Source: Bursaphelenchus xylophilus (lineage: Eukaryota > Nematoda > Chromadorea > Rhabditida > Aphelenchoididae). From it: 64,000 bases of DNA. Positions 1-11,640 of this stretch are shown here, piece by piece. Position 1 is the first letter of the stretch. Each line of letters opens with the position of its first letter. The notes below the pieces were generated by a model, which did not search any database, was not told where the DNA came from, and saw nothing but the letters and a program-made list of their open reading frames with translations. Position numbers and translations under genes: made by a program. The stretch is taken from positions 1,054,001 to 1,118,000 of the forward strand of contig CAJFCV020000001.1 of NCBI GenBank assembly GCA_904066235.2, written 5' to 3'.

Positions 1-304
1 CAATGCCTGCGCCTTTTATCAGGAAATTGTGCCAGTTTTGGGAATTTCCGAGCCCTAAACCCAAAATTGGGCAGCTAGCTTTGTCATATTTCTTGATCAA
101 CACAACTTTCAGATTTTGTAACTCATGTTCCGCATAAAATTAGGAACGCCAATAAAAATACAATTCTTGTAAAGAAAGCCTAACAATAAGAGTCGCAGTT
201 TTAGCAATTCCCTTGCAAAATTTTCCGTATTTTTCGATGCATTTCGCCGCGATTGAACTTTACTTTCAGTGGTTAGCACTTTGCATAGCTTCTGGCTTAA
301 CATT

Positions 305-458
305 TATCAGTCTGTCGGGAAAATAGTGAGCGCAATTTAGCTGCCTCGTCGCTGAAGTGAAAAGCAATTTGATTTTCTCCGCAACACAATTCATTTTCTC
401 GGCAGCGATGCGATTTTCACTGCGACATTCTGCTCATTATTTTCCCGACAAACTAATA
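305..458. repeat. Family A inverted-repeat element, copy 1
   Basis: The left end reads ATCAGTCTGTCGGGAAAAT and the right end is its inverted complement. The inner part carries the family core of GCGACGC, GAGAAAAT and TGAAGTGAAAAGCAATTTGA words. The size of about 155 bp and TA-rich flanks fit a MITE moved by a DNA transposase. No coding capacity is seen, and I infer rather than recognise the superfamily. Confidence 0.85.
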
Positions 459-1102
459 GTTGAAGATTGGTCCAAAACGTTTCGACAGCGACCAATTCTG
501 GGGCCCTTTTGTGGTCCTCGAAGACAAAGGCCCTCCGGGGTGGGCGGGGCCCACTGGGGCCTTCCTTCACCCTTGAGCGGACTTCCAGCCGATTTCCGGC
601 ATCCGGTCAATTGTCTTTAACGACCGGAGGCGCCCCGTCCGCCATTGTTGCATTCCCGTTTCCCCCGGCATCGGGAATAGGAAAGCGGCAAGAAAACCGG
701 CCATCCCCGCTTTTGTTGTGCGCCACCCATTGTTCGCGGCCATAACAAGCGTCGTCGCGGAGTGATGGGGTTTTGTCCTCCCGCCTCGTACGACTGCTAC
801 TACCATGCGGTTTTGAAGCTCAAGCATGCCAAAAATTCAATGTTTTTGGCATTTTTTTCAAGTCCAAGGGCTAAGAATTTGTTTTCTTCTTGACAAAAGT
901 CAAAGATCTCGTTGAATAGAATTACTAGTCGGTTTGTAAAGTCGTTGGATTAATTTAGGCTTCGCCAAATCTCTAGGTGTCGGCATAGCGATGATGGAAG
1001 ATTCCAAATCGCGACTAATCCACATTATTTTCCCGACAGACTGATAAGATGACTTCGGAAGCCATCAAAAAAATTTTTAGGCTTAAATTTATTTTTATAT
1101 GG

Positions 1103-1257
1103 TCAGTTTGTCGGGAAAATAATGAGCAAAATTTCGCTGCGCCAATCCCGTCGCTGAAATGAAAAGAAATTTGATTTTCTCCGCGATACAATTCAGTTTC
1201 TCGGCGGCGATGCGATTTTCGATCCAACAGAGTGATCATTATTTTCCCGACAACCTG
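1103..1257. repeat. Family A element, copy 2
   Basis: Both termini and the AAATTTGATTTTCTCCGCG core are present. The right terminus is altered to CGACAACCTGA. A solo right terminus sits 60 bp to the left, so two insertions probably lie side by side. Confidence 0.8.
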
Positions 1258-1290
1258 AGAGTATTTTCATAAAGTCACATGGACATTTGT

Positions 1291-1545
1291 CGCGGCCCGC
1301 ACCGTGCAGAAAAATTACCAATTTTTTGCACCGTGCATTTCACTTTCTTTCGGCTTTTGCACAGTGCATCGAATTATAAATATCGCTGCGACAAAAGCAA
1401 GTTTCAACTACGTCGCTGTGAGGAACTTGCACAGTGCAAACGGCTTTTTTGAAGTTTGCACTGTGCGTTGGCGACAAGCCTGGGAAAAAGTTCAAAATGC
1501 ACTGTGCGAAGGCGAAAACATGTCCATGCACTTTATGAAAAAAAC
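1291..1545. repeat. CACTGTGC-word repeat block, family E-like
   Basis: The words GCACCGTGCA, GCACAGTGCA and CACTGTGCG recur in both orientations over about 250 bp, making a compound hairpin. Similar blocks lie at about 8330-8620, 12873-12990, 24516-24690, 28787-29005 and 47846-48037. This copy lacks the CCGGAAAGTCGC ends of the best copies. Confidence 0.55.
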
Positions 1546-1706
1546 TATCAGTCTGTCGGGAAAATAATAAGCACTTTGTCGCATCGAAAATCACATCGCC
1601 GCCGAGAAAATTAAATATATCGCGGAGAAAATCAAATTGCTTTTCACTTCAGCGACACGATCGGCGCAGCGACATTGTGCTCATTATTTTCCCGACAGAT
1701 TTATAG
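1546..1706. repeat. Family A element, copy 3
   Basis: The left end is TATCAGTCTGTCGGG and the right end is TTTTCCCGACAGATTTATA. The core contains CGCATCGCCGCCGAGAAAA in the opposite orientation to copy 1. Confidence 0.85.
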
Positions 1707-2385
1707 TATAATCTCTAAGCTCTCTCCTACTTTTTTGCCCATTCTCAAGTGTCTCAGGCAAATTTAACGACACTAGACTTCAATTCGAAGCCTCTGCTCT
1801 CCCACTCTCGCCCGAGACAGATGTTGCTCATGGCCGTCTGTCATGTGCAGCGCCAATAACTTTGATTTAACACTCGCGTATTCATAATGTTGTCAAACAC
1901 TGCACACATGTCACATCCGCGCGCCCCCCACCCAACCCCATAATATCTGGCATCCCCCCTATTTGAGTAGGGGTGGATGCCAGGTGTGACGCGCGCCGCC
2001 CCCTCCGCTTGTCATCGTCTTCATGTCGCGCAGCTGTCGCGGCGATCCCACCACTCCTCCCAATCGTCTTTTATTCGCGATGCGAATTCCATCCGCTTTT
2101 TCTCCGACTGTTTCAAGGCCAGGCCCCCGGAACAGTCGGATCCGCAAATGGGGTGAGGGTGGAGTGAGGAGATTGGGAGTGGTAATTGATGGACCACGGG
2201 GAGTTCAACTTCCCAATTTAGCCCCGCCGATCCGCGGTCATTACAGCCACATTTGGCGCCTAACGAGCCACTTCCAGATCGTCAAGATCGGGTTGGCGAG
2301 ATTTTAAGGAGTTTTTTGCTGGGTTGCTGCCAAATTAGCCTCCAATTTGAGGGAGATTTGATTTTTTCATTTCACAATAGAAGAT

Positions 2386-2535
2386 ATATCTGTCGGGAAA
2401 GTAATGAGCATTATGCCGGTGCCCCGATCATGTCGCTGAAAGCAATTTGTTTCCTCTACGATACAATTCATTTTCTCAGCGGCGATGCGATTTTCGCTGC
2501 GACAGAGAGCTCATTATTTTCCCGACAGACTGATA
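2386..2535. repeat. Family A element, copy 4
   Basis: The left terminus is decayed (ATATCTGTCGGGAAAGTAAT). The right terminus is intact and ends in GACTGATA. Confidence 0.8.
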
Positions 2536-2731
2536 CGACTGGTCGATTTTGAAGTCAGGCTTTGTGAACCAAATCTCAGCGCATTCTCAACGAGCTACCT
2601 ATTTTTTCGTTATTTCAAGCGTTTGATGTGCGGGTACCCCAATTTTTCAAATTAGCCAAAATTTGGTGGGGAATACGACTTTTGCGTTATTTATATCATC
2701 ATATAAGGTCACATACGGCCTTATACTTTCA

Positions 2732-2887
2732 TATCAGTCTGTCGGGAAAATAACGAGCACTCTGTCGCCTTTTAAAATCGCATCGCCGTCGAGGAAATGA
2801 ATTGTGTCGCGGAGAAAATCAAATTGCTTTTTAATTCAGCGACGCAATCGGCGCAGCGACATTGTGCTCATTATTTTCCCGACAGAC
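2732..2887. repeat. Family A element, copy 5
   Basis: Both termini are clear. The sequence in between contains GAGAAAATCAAATTGCTTTT, as in the consensus of the other copies. Confidence 0.85.
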
Positions 2888-3076
2888 AGAGATTAGTTAA
2901 TTTATGAGGGTTTATATCCCCTTGGAAGATGTTATTGCTCCTTTATTCAACTAGATCGGCACTTTTTTGGGGCTGCTGTCTTCTTCCGAATTTCTGCTAA
3001 AAAACACCCCTCCTAAATGATAGCCTCAAGGCGCGTTAAACTCTTCTTTACTCCAATTTTTTGGATCTTCTCCTCT

Positions 3077-3226
3077 TATCAGTCTGTCGGAAAAATAATG
3101 AGCACAATGCCGCTGCGCCAATCGCGTCGCTGAAGTGAAAAGAACTTGATTTTCTCCGCGGCACACTTCATTTTCTCTTGATTTTCGATGCGAAATTGTG
3201 CTCATTATTTTTCCGACATACTGAAA
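3077..3226. repeat. Family A element, copy 6
   Basis: Both termini share the same one-base change (GTCGGAAAAATAAT on the left and its complement ATTATTTTTCCGAC on the right). This suggests the two arms were converted together, or that this is a sub-lineage. Confidence 0.8.
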
Positions 3227-3782
3227 TTTCTCCTCAAAACTTTTCCCTCATGCTCCCTACATCGCAATGCGACATTCTGCACCTCATGCCTGGGGCGTTG
3301 TTGGTCGGAGAAACGACTCAACACGCCAAGGTATGGGAAGAATTGGAGCCTCCTGGGAATGCCCTCCTTTTCCCCCGCCGTAATCTGCGACGGCGGCGGG
3401 CACTTGAGCGCGGTTCGCACGGTACCTGATTCCGCATGTGCACTTAATGGCATTACATCACTGACCTGGGCCCGGCGCGCCTGCTGTGTTTTTTTTTCGT
3501 CTTCGCCCTTCCTTTTCTTTGGCGAATGGCGCTTAATGCGGCGTGCAGTCTGCGTAAATCCAAGATGGGGGCTTTGATGTGTAAATTTGGGTCTGGTTAG
3601 GAGGTCGGAGGCTGGGTATAACGAACTATGAGGCGGGAAATTTTGTTTGGTAGGGTTATCTTGGCTATAATTTTGATGTTTTTGTTGTATTATGTGTTGG
3701 TGTAATTTGTTGTAAAATCGCGCATAATTGATAAAAAATGGGATGTACTGCTATAAGTTTGTAGTAAAACAAAAAATAGGGC

Positions 3783-4142
3783 ATGCTACGGAGGTAGAAT
3801 GAGGGATCTGACTTGCTACGGCTGTAGAAGGAAGGATCTGTCTTGTCTTGGCCATAGAATGGGGAGTCTTTCCCGCTACGGCTGTAGGATGAAGAATATG
3901 TCTCGCTGTGGCCGTAGAGCAAAGAATCTGTATCGCTTTGGCCAGAGAATCATAAATCTGCCTTACCTTGTCTAACGAATAAGATATCTGCCTTTCCTTG
4001 AGCAAGGAAGGAAGAACCTGCATCGCTTTGGCCATAGAATAAAAAATCTGCCTTCCTGCTGCAGTAGAACAAGGAATCTGTCTACATTTTCCCTTATAAC
4101 GAACAATCTTTCTTGCTTTTCCGATAGCCCTACAATATCTTG
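3783..4142. repeat. Minisatellite, 30-bp unit, about 12 copies
   Basis: Units follow the pattern CGCTNNGGCNNTAGAANNAA then NNATCTGNCT, each 30 bp. Alternate units resemble each other more, so a 60-bp higher-order period is likely. Because 30 is a multiple of three, several overlapping minus-strand ORFs stay open through the array, with repeats such as SRSKSDPSFY. I treat those as by-products, not genes. Confidence 0.8.
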
Positions 4143-4412
4143 CCCATTAGCCACATAGACTTGGCTCCGACTCTGATATGTCTAGTATTCTTGGGTTCTA
4201 GATTCCTTTAGAGGCAACCCTAATGCTGGGCATATCGGAGGCAGTGCGAATGTCTGGCTACTGTCCTATTTTTTATCAAATTTTCCAATCTTGGGCATAC
4301 AACATTTCTAAATATTCAAATTTTCAAAAATTTATCTTCTCCTTGCCAGTTATCGCGAAAAAAATTTTAAAAAATAAATTTTAATATCGTACTGTAACCT
4401 CCAATCTTTCAG

Positions 4413-5198
4413 AACCCCGACCAGGAGCTCGAATTCGATGTGCACATCATCAGCTACGCGAAGCAAATCACGAACGCCGTCTCGGCGCTGGTCAAGGCGG
4501 CGCGCTCCACGCAACGCGAGCTAGTCCAGCAGGGTCGGATCGACCCCCGTCCCCAACAATTCAAAGGCAACGACTACCAATGGAGCGAGGGCTTCGTGTC
4601 GGCCGCCAAAGCCGTCGCCGCCGCCGTCCAACAACTCTGCGAGACCGCGAACAGCGTCGTAGCGGGGCACGCCAGCGAAGAGAAGCTGGCGGCGTGCGCC
4701 AAGACGGTGGCCGCGCATACCGCACAACTGTTGGTGGCGTGCCGCGTGAAGGCCGACCAGGGCAGCCACAACATGCAGCGGCTGCAGAGCGCCGGACAGG
4801 CGGTCCGCGTCGCCGCCGAGAGTCTGGTGAATGCGGCGCGACAGCGGGTGGCGGACGACGAGCGAATCGTCGTCATCAACGACCGCATGGTGCATGGTAT
4901 TGCGCAGGTAAGAGAGTGGCCAAGAGAGGCCAAAAAATCATGGAGAAAAATAGAAAAAAATCATCAAAAATGTCAAGTATAATATAGAAGAAAGCAAAAA
5001 AAGAGTATAAAACAATGAAAATTGAAAGAGATATGAATCGCATTGTGTCAACAAGTTAACAACATCCCATTCTAGGTGATGAAAGCTCAAGAAGAAGTGA
5101 TACGCAAGGAGCGCGAGCTGACCGAAGCCCGCCGACAGCTGGCCCAAGTGAACAAGTCCCGATACGCGCCGCAGGACTCGGACGAGGACGCCGCCTGA
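4413..5198 (+). CDS. Talin, C-terminal two exons (I/LWEQ actin-binding module)
   Basis: Two exons, 4413-4907 and 5076-5198, are joined in phase 0 by a 168-bp intron (CAG|GTAAGA to TTCTAG|GTG). The 205 visible residues match the talin C-terminus. The first exon reads through YAKQITNAVSALVKAA, QRELVQQG, GHASEEKL and HTAQLLVACRVKAD, and the last exon carries the coiled-coil segment EEVIRKERELTEARRQLAQV before a short acidic DSDEDAA tail. Talin links integrin tails to F-actin at muscle and focal attachments; this part is the I/LWEQ (THATCH) domain with the terminal dimerisation helix. The acidic tail differs from the vertebrate ending. HIP1/Sla2 proteins also carry I/LWEQ, but the KEREL-EARRQLAQ ending favours talin. 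The 5' part of the gene is outside the window or beyond a very long intron. Confidence 0.93.
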
Positions 5199-5297
5199 AC
5201 CTCAGCATATGCGAACCCATTCATCGAGTAATTGGATAATTTATACGATTTATTGTAACTCATTTCTATATTGTTTTTCCTGCCCGTTCAACACATC

Positions 5298-5303
5298 AAT
5301 GAA
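5298..5303 (+). terminator. Possible talin polyadenylation signal AATGAA
   Basis: AATGAA lies 100 nt after the talin stop and is followed by a T-rich run. AATGAA is a known variant of AATAAA in nematodes. No AATAAA is nearer. Confidence 0.35.
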
Positions 5304-5463
5304 GTTTTATTGTGTCATAAGGGCTGGTTTTTTGAGTAGTTTGAGAGTGAATTTGATAAGACAAATGATGAGGGATGGTGTTCAAGTCATCACACACCTG
5401 AAAACAACTGATTGCCTCAGGGAATTTGACTAAAAACTAGAGAAAATAGGAGATTTTGATATG

Positions 5464-5612
5464 ATATCAGTTTGTTGGGAAAATAATGAGAACAATGTAG
5501 CTGGTCTATTGTGTCGCTGATGGAAAAGAAATTTGATTTTGTGGCGAAACAACTCATTTCCTCGGCAACTTTTGGATACGGCAGAATTCTCATTATTTTC
5601 CCGACAAACTCA
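5464..5612. repeat. Family A element, copy 7
   Basis: This is a diverged copy with termini AGTTTGTTGGGAAAATAAT and TTTTCCCGACAAACTCAT. It lies about 260 bp after the talin stop. Confidence 0.75.
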
Positions 5613-7197
5613 TGCCTACTGTAATATCGGAACTGGATCAAAGGTTGCTCGAATGTAGTGTCAAAACGTATTTTTGCAATTGAAAAACTTGAATATGCTC
5701 CGATCAACGCTGAACCTCAAAAATCGACAGGTCTTGATACCTGAACTGACAAAATATTATATGAGAAGAGAAAGTTCTCCAAGTGCGACGCTCAGAAGTT
5801 GATGAAACTTGGCTCAAATTTGTTATAGAATTTTTTTCTTTATAAGGCATATTCGAGACTTCTAGCTCGGGGTAGAATATGACGTAAGTTTACAGGAGAG
5901 CCCGGTTCTCTGAAGAGTCCGGTTTTTTCGTTTTCCACGGGAAGTCCGAAAAGTCATGCGTTTTGAATTTTCAAAATGAGAATTTACATGTTATACGACG
6001 AAATATTTTCCTACTTATTTCTAAACTGAAAGGTGACATTTTATACGATGAAAATTTTTCTTCATGTCGCCTCTTATGTCTAAAAGTTCAAACATCCAAA
6101 CTCCTCGGCAAAAACACATCTTATACAATGAAATACTTCTTTGTGTATTTTTAAAATGGAAAGTGACATTTTATACGATGAAAAATTTTCATCGTATAAC
6201 CTGTCACCTCTCATTTCTGAAAATTCAAAAATCGGGTAAAAATCGACAAAGTGCTCATTATTTTCCCGACTGACTGATATCGCAAGTTTTGTCGCCGTAA
6301 ATTGTATTTACGTCATCTACCACAACATGACCTCCAAAACACCTTCTTCCCTACGGAAATGACGCATCCAGTGACTCATTTCCCTTTTACAGTTTACGAT
6401 CACATAGTAAAAATACAAAAGCGTATAAAAATTTTTCCTTTTCCGGCCTACATTTACATATCTTTCTCGTGATTATTATGCAAATCCTGTGCTCAAAAAC
6501 ATAAAAATTTCCCTTCCGTGGCCATAAAACTGGCCACAATTTTATTATTAGATTATAATAAATGTATTAAGAAATCTCGGGGCCAGCGGTGCTGATTGGT
6601 TTAAACCGCCGCTCTTATTCATCATGTAAATGAATGTAGAAGGGAAGAGGGGATGTCAGGGGACGGGCTTATCGCGAATGATGACGAATATATGGGTTGG
6701 GGATGGGGTGGAAGTGTTGTTGATCATGTAGAGGTTTTTTGTTCCAAGTTTTAGAATTTGGGACGTTTTCTATGACAGTAGGGAAACAGTTGACACATTG
6801 GGACGTCTCTCACTCCCACTGTCTCTGTCTTGGGGTAAGAGCGTGTGCGCAATAACAAGTCAGTTTTCATCTTTTCTAAAGAAAACTCAGGTTTGCAAAA
6901 GCTGAAAGCAGAAAAAGTGGTTGTACGTCGCATCCAAGTCTCCGCGGATCCATTTCCCAGCATTTTCAATTTTTCCAAAAAATTTTTTTCTGTGCCAAAA
7001 TTTGTGGCCCAAACGTGTTTTTCTTTGACCATTTTTTTCGCGTGATATAACAGCATTTCGGCTATCGTTGAATATCTCGACGGCGCCAGCAAATCGCGAG
7101 CTAAAACTTTCAGGCATTGATATGCGGCCCATGGAGAAGTTGTGTGGCAAATTTCACCAAGCGTCGCACTTGCAGTACTTGCCATTTTGTGCAGTTG
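5613..7197. other. Intergenic, mixed repeats, no gene seen
   Basis: Words such as GACATTTTATACGATGAAAA recur at about 5990-6210 and end in a hairpin at 6163-6210. A solo family A terminus at 6250-6280 abuts a roughly 200-bp segment (to about 6480) that has a second copy at 42984-43180, also beside a family A terminus. The segment 6580-6740 is a GC-richer, non-repetitive patch that could be regulatory, but nothing specific supports that. Confidence 0.5.
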
Positions 7198-7437
7198 ATC
7201 AGTCTGTCGGGAAAATAATGAGCGGAATGTCCCTGCGCCGATCGGGTCGCTGAAGTGAAAAGCATTTTAATTTTGCTGCGACACAATTCATTTTCTCGCC
7301 GATGAAATTTTCGGTGCGACAGAGTGCTCATTATTTTCCCGGCAGTCTGATATTGCCTTCTTGAGCTCGTAGCGCTCGCAGAAAAAAGGCTGAATTTCCC
7401 TTTATTGAGTGCTCATTATTTTCCCGACAGACTGATA
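7198..7437. repeat. Family A element, copy 8, plus an extra terminus
   Basis: A complete copy at 7198-7352 is followed by a solo right terminus at 7409-7437. The same pairing of a full copy with a lone terminus recurs elsewhere in the window. Confidence 0.8.
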
Positions 7438-8118
7438 TTTCTCCCCAAAACTATGCCTTCATGCTACCTGCATTCTGCGCCTTGCCTCGGGCGTTATTTT
7501 TAAGACAGTTATTATTCTGTGTAATGGTTAATAGTGGCTCCAACTTCGACCACACTGTGTAAAAAATTCAAAATTACCTTGGTACCCGTTGCCATTTTTT
7601 TTCGTTCGTCCCAGGCGAGGCATCCAAAAAATCTAACTTGGAGCTCATCCCCTTTTGTGTATCATCTCGTTCTTCCCCCCTTTCCCATACCGTATTACAA
7701 ATACTATTATATCATATGTATAAATAAATTCGCCTTTGGCCAAACCACCCAACGCTCTGACCCTTGCGGAATGCAAACACTCCCCTCCTTTCTTGCGTAA
7801 TAATTATTATATTCAATTATTGGCTCGTCCTTTCATTACCCGCATTATTGTCGTCATAACCCGCTCGCCCCATTCCCGAACCATTCGCGTTTGCGATCCA
7901 ATTGTAAGGCGGACACTCACAGCTGTTCCCTCCCGCCGGCCCTTTCACATATTTTTGCGGATCCTGATATTCCTGTTTTATTATTAGAAGCGTCTTGAAT
8001 CGAAGCGACGCAGTCGTTTTTTTTTAATTTTCTCTTTTTTTTGGTAACTAATAAAATATGCAATGGAGTTGATGTCTTTTTTTGACTTTTTTTTGAGTCA
8101 ATCTGCAGCTGTCTAGTT
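7438..8118. other. Intergenic, nothing recognisable
   Basis: This is AT-rich sequence with pyrimidine-rich runs at 7610-7700. The short ORFs have no recognisable similarity or splice-site support. Confidence 0.4.
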
Positions 8119-8279
8119 ATATCAGTCTGTCGGGAAAATAATGGGCACTCTGTCGCATCGAAAATCGCACCAGCGCCAAGAAAATGAATTGTGTCGCGGA
8201 GAAAATCAAATCGCTTTTCACTTCAGCGACGCGTACGGTGTTCATTATTTTCCCTCATTATCTTCCCGACAGACCGATA
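8119..8279. repeat. Family A element, copy 9
   Basis: The left end is TATCAGTCTGTCGGG. The right end carries a small duplication, with two successive CATTATTTTCCC-like words before GACAGACCGATA. A CACTGTGC-word block follows to about 8620. Confidence 0.8.
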
Positions 8280-8739
8280 ATTTGTCGCGCGCAAAAATAT
8301 TGTCACACCGAACCATCTTTCTGCAAAATAGGCACTGTGCAAACCACTTTTTTCACCATTTGTGCAGCGACGCGCCAAAACCGCACTGTGCGAAGTACCA
8401 GGACTTTTTTGCCCTAATAATTGTAAGTGCTACTATTAGTCTTTTCATAAAGTGCGTAGACACCTTTTTTCTTTGGCAAATTTTGACTTTTTCCCACGCT
8501 TGTTGCTGGCGCACAGTGCATTTTGAAGCTTTTTGTCTTGTCGTGCGCGATTCTCATTTTTGCGACAAAGAATTTTTTTCAAAGTGCCACAAAACTCGGG
8601 GCGATGAATTCTCAGGAGTTTTTGCGCAGTAGCTATCGCACCTTGGAATAGCCTATCATCGATTTGCCGCAGTTGTAAATTTGGTGCGCAACTGCATACT
8701 GTTTTTGACGAGGCAAAACATTTTGCTGTGACAACTTGC

Positions 8740-8873
8740 CATTATTTCCCCGGCAGTCTGATACGAAAGAAAAGCAATTAATTTTGCCGCGACACAATTC
8801 ATTTTCTCAGTAGCGATGCGATTTTTGAGATTTTAGATGCGACAGAGCACTCATTATCTTCCCGACAGACTGA
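8740..8873. repeat. Family A fragments, two right termini in tandem
   Basis: One right-type terminus lies at 8740-8762 and another at 8848-8873, with core words between. The left half is missing. Confidence 0.65.
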
Positions 8874-10257
8874 TTTGTGTCTTGACTTCACTTGTATATT
8901 AATTTTTATCGTGATCAACTCTCCATACCACTCTCAACTCATTTCACAACTCTCCTCTTGACTCATTCCCCTCGTTAAACATATTTACCCCGATTCCGTT
9001 CCCTCTCCCCTCTCTTGTCAACATGAAAGCGCGGCCGCACCGCCGACCTTCACAACCGATGTGGAAATGGAGCCACAATTGAGGGTCCCCGCTCCGATCG
9101 GCATATGAGGGCGAAAAGTTCACAAAAACAGCCTTTGCGATGGGCGAAAAAGAAAGATGGGCCATTTTCGGTGTAACACACGAAGACCCAAAAGAACTCG
9201 GGGGGCTCGCGGAAAAAGGTCGTCTTTCACAATGCAAATAGGGCTGACGAAAGGTCGGGCGGGTGTTACTGTTTTTGCGAAATGCAAAAATATTTTTGCT
9301 ATAGGAGGGTTGTCGTGTACGAAGTCTAATTTTTACCGGGAAATGGACTCTTGGCACCTTTAAAATTGTTTGTAATAGACAGGCTTTACTGTATTGTGAC
9401 AAATCAAAGGATTCTGGAGGTCCTTAGAGGCACAGTGACTGCTGTGCAATGAACCTTTGTACAGCAGAACCTGTCTATAAAAAAGACTTTCAAAGGTCTC
9501 AGGAGTCAATTCTAGGCCATCCCGAGCCTCCACAAAACGAGACCTTTCCATAGCGAATAATATTTTTATTTTCATTTTCAGTCCCGTGCAATTCGTTGTA
9601 CAGAGGTTTAATTGTAGTCGTTGCGCCAAGCGCGTCGCTGAAGCAAAAAGCAATATGATTTTCTCCGCGACACAATTCATTTTCTCCGCGGCGATGCGAT
9701 TTTCGATCCTACAGAGTGCTTGTTTTCCCGACAGACTGTTTGACTAGTATAATCATGCATTATGGAGAAGCTGGAGAATGTAGCGCTATTTTTCAAGAAA
9801 ATTCTCAACTTGCGCACTCAGATTTCAACAAAATTTGGAGTAAATTTAGAGCTATTTTTTCTAATAAAGATTCGAAATCTCTAGCTCACGCCTTGCAGAA
9901 ATGATGGGATTTCTAGAACGAGATTTTGTCAAGTTATGACAGTTTCATGTGAGTTTATGCATGCGAAGTTTTAGACCTATTTGCTGCAGTAGAGTATACT
10001 GTAAGCCGGCAAAGGTATGGCCAAAAAGTGCTTTCTCTCTGACCGCTCTCCGCTTTTGCGTACTCTCTTGGCCGGAAAGATCGTGCAATATCTCGGCTGC
10101 GAATGCAAAGCGTTTACTAAGACTTTTAGGAATTAGAAACGTGACCTCTGCCTGACATGTCCACAGAATTTTGAGTGAATCTGACCGTCGCACTTTGAGC
10201 ACTTCCTTTGCATGGATAAAAACCGTAAACGTAAGTTTGCGCAAAGTTTATCGAAAA
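8874..10257. other. Intergenic with family A and retro-like fragments
   Basis: A family A fragment lies at 9615-9739. Words like CTCTGTACAACGAA and its complement at 9360-9610 belong to a dispersed repeat also seen at 12110-12300, 22250-22640, 30190-30610 and 49080-50780. Family B internal sequence is present at 9780-10240. No gene is supported. Confidence 0.5.
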
Positions 10258-10570
10258 ATCGACTTTTTTATGTGAAACATAAAATTTGGGAGCTCCAATG
10301 ATATTATTTGCGCCGTGGATTGCCTTTGTCTTTGTTTGTTGCCGTTCTGGACATTAATTTATATTGCACTTGAGGCATGTGATTTAATAGGGAGGTAGTC
10401 CAAGTGTGACGCTCAGATTTTCTTTCAATTTTGCGCACACTTCGGGACTAGGCTAGATATCGATTCCTAAAAACTTTAACTCGCGATTTGCAGGGAGAGC
10501 CAAGGTACTCAATGATAATTTCAAATGAAGTTGAGGAATTTGAGCGTTACAGTTTGAGTATTTCCTCTGC
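10258..10570. repeat. 135-bp repeat joined to a short family B element
   Basis: The segment 10258-10390 (GCTCCAATGATATTATTTGC and following) recurs at about 17762-17900 and 19028-19165 with few changes. In each case it runs straight into a family B left terminus. Here the family B part (10396-10570) is short, with inverted ends GTGACGCTCAGATTTTC and GAATTTGAGCGTTAC. Confidence 0.7.
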
Positions 10571-11192
10571 GAATTTCTCTAGCTTACATTAATTTCTCCC
10601 TCTTCTAATTGGTCAAGCAACCCTTGAATATTATTTTAATATCGGTTGTCATGACAATACCTCCGTTATAATTACCGTACCCCTCTTTTTTCCCTCTCAA
10701 CGACCATATAAACACCTAAACCCATACTAGTTTACTTTGACCTATAACTGTGTCAACACAGTTATGGATCAAAAATAAACAGCACTGTCGACCCTCCATC
10801 TACATCTATATATAACTCATAATGTGCATACAGAGTGTATGTACAACCGGGTCGCTTGTGAAACATCACTTTCTTGCCTCCGGTTTTACCGCCGCGCATA
10901 AAATATCACGATGAATGGGAGGGCGATCATTTATATTTCCCCCCTTCAACAAACAAAGAGAAAGATGTGTGGGGAACCCGTTTACTGTAAATATCATGTG
11001 TGTCACAACCATACCATCTGCTGCGGCGGCGGGGAGAAGAGAGCGGCGAAAGTGTGGTGGGGATGTTGTTCTTGTTATTTTGTTGCAATCGCTGCTTTTT
11101 TTGAGGTTGGATGTTTGTGTAAATGTCTAGAAGTTTTAGGAAAAGTCTTTGGGGGCGACGCAGAGTGTTTGATTCAACTTGGTAAAAATTTA
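10571..11192. other. Intergenic, nothing recognisable
   Basis: This holds low-complexity AT sequence and a GC-richer patch at 10900-11100. A short palindromic word, AACTGTGTCAACACAGTT, occurs at 10745-10762. No gene is supported. Confidence 0.4.
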
Positions 11193-11640
11193 CAGGGAAA
11201 GTACTCCAAGTGCGACGCTCAGATTTTCTTTAAAATTTGCACATACGTCGGGTATGGACAAAGTATCAATTACTTAAAGTTTTAGCTCGCGCTTTGCGGG
11301 CGTCGCCGAGATATCGAACGGTTTTTGCCGCCGAGAGAGCACGCTAAACGTGGAGAGCGGTCAGAGAGAAAAGCGCTTTTTGGCCATAACTTTGGCCGTT
11401 TCGTGCGGAAAAATTTGATTTTTTGTAGAAACATTATCCTTTACGCTTGAAATAGGCATGAAACTTTTCGTGCCGAAATATGGCAAAAAGTCCTAAATTT
11501 TGGTCGATTTCGATCTAAAAATCTCGGTTGTTTCTGCAAAGCGCGAGCTAGGATTTTCGCATATATCTTAGAAAAAACTATTCTAAATTGGTGCCAAGTT
11601 TCATCAAAATCTGAGCGTCGCACTTGGAGTACTTCCCCTG
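11193..11640. repeat. Family B inverted-repeat element, full copy
   Basis: The left end is CAGGGAAAGTACTCCAAGTG and the right end is its inverse, CACTTGGAGTACTTCCCCTG. The size of 448 bp nearly equals that of the copy at 20712-21160. Inner words include GAGAGCGGTCAGAGAGAAAA and AAAATCTCGGTTGTTTCTGC. No ORF is shared between copies, so it is non-autonomous. Confidence 0.85.

Larger units (their letters stand above)
1..4412. other. Repeat-filled stretch upstream of the talin exons
   Basis: I find no convincing coding exon here. The stretch ends at a TTTCAG acceptor (AG at 4411-4412), so at least its right part is a talin intron. It may be one intron longer than 4.4 kb, with the rest of talin off the left edge. 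It holds six paired copies of family A (listed separately), a solo family A terminus at about 1018-1046, a block rich in CACTGTGC and CACCGTGC words at 1291-1545, and a 30-bp minisatellite at 3783-4142. The GC-rich pieces at about 480-800 and 1900-2230 give short ORFs in several frames but no recognisable protein. Confidence 0.6.

Noticed and set aside
1015..1594. Short ORFs spanning family A ends (for example with SLFSRQTD or YFPDRLI)
   Set aside because: The peptides SLFSRQTD, HYFPDRLI and CRENN recur wherever a family A terminus is translated, so they mark the repeat, not a gene.
3665..4154. Serine/tyrosine-rich minus-strand ORFs with decapeptide repeats
   Set aside because: By-products of the 30-bp minisatellite. 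Several frames are open, and there is no start, splice or flanking coding signal.
4521..4933. Minus-strand ORFs opposite the talin exon
   Set aside because: Shadows of a GC-rich exon whose plus-strand translation clearly matches talin.
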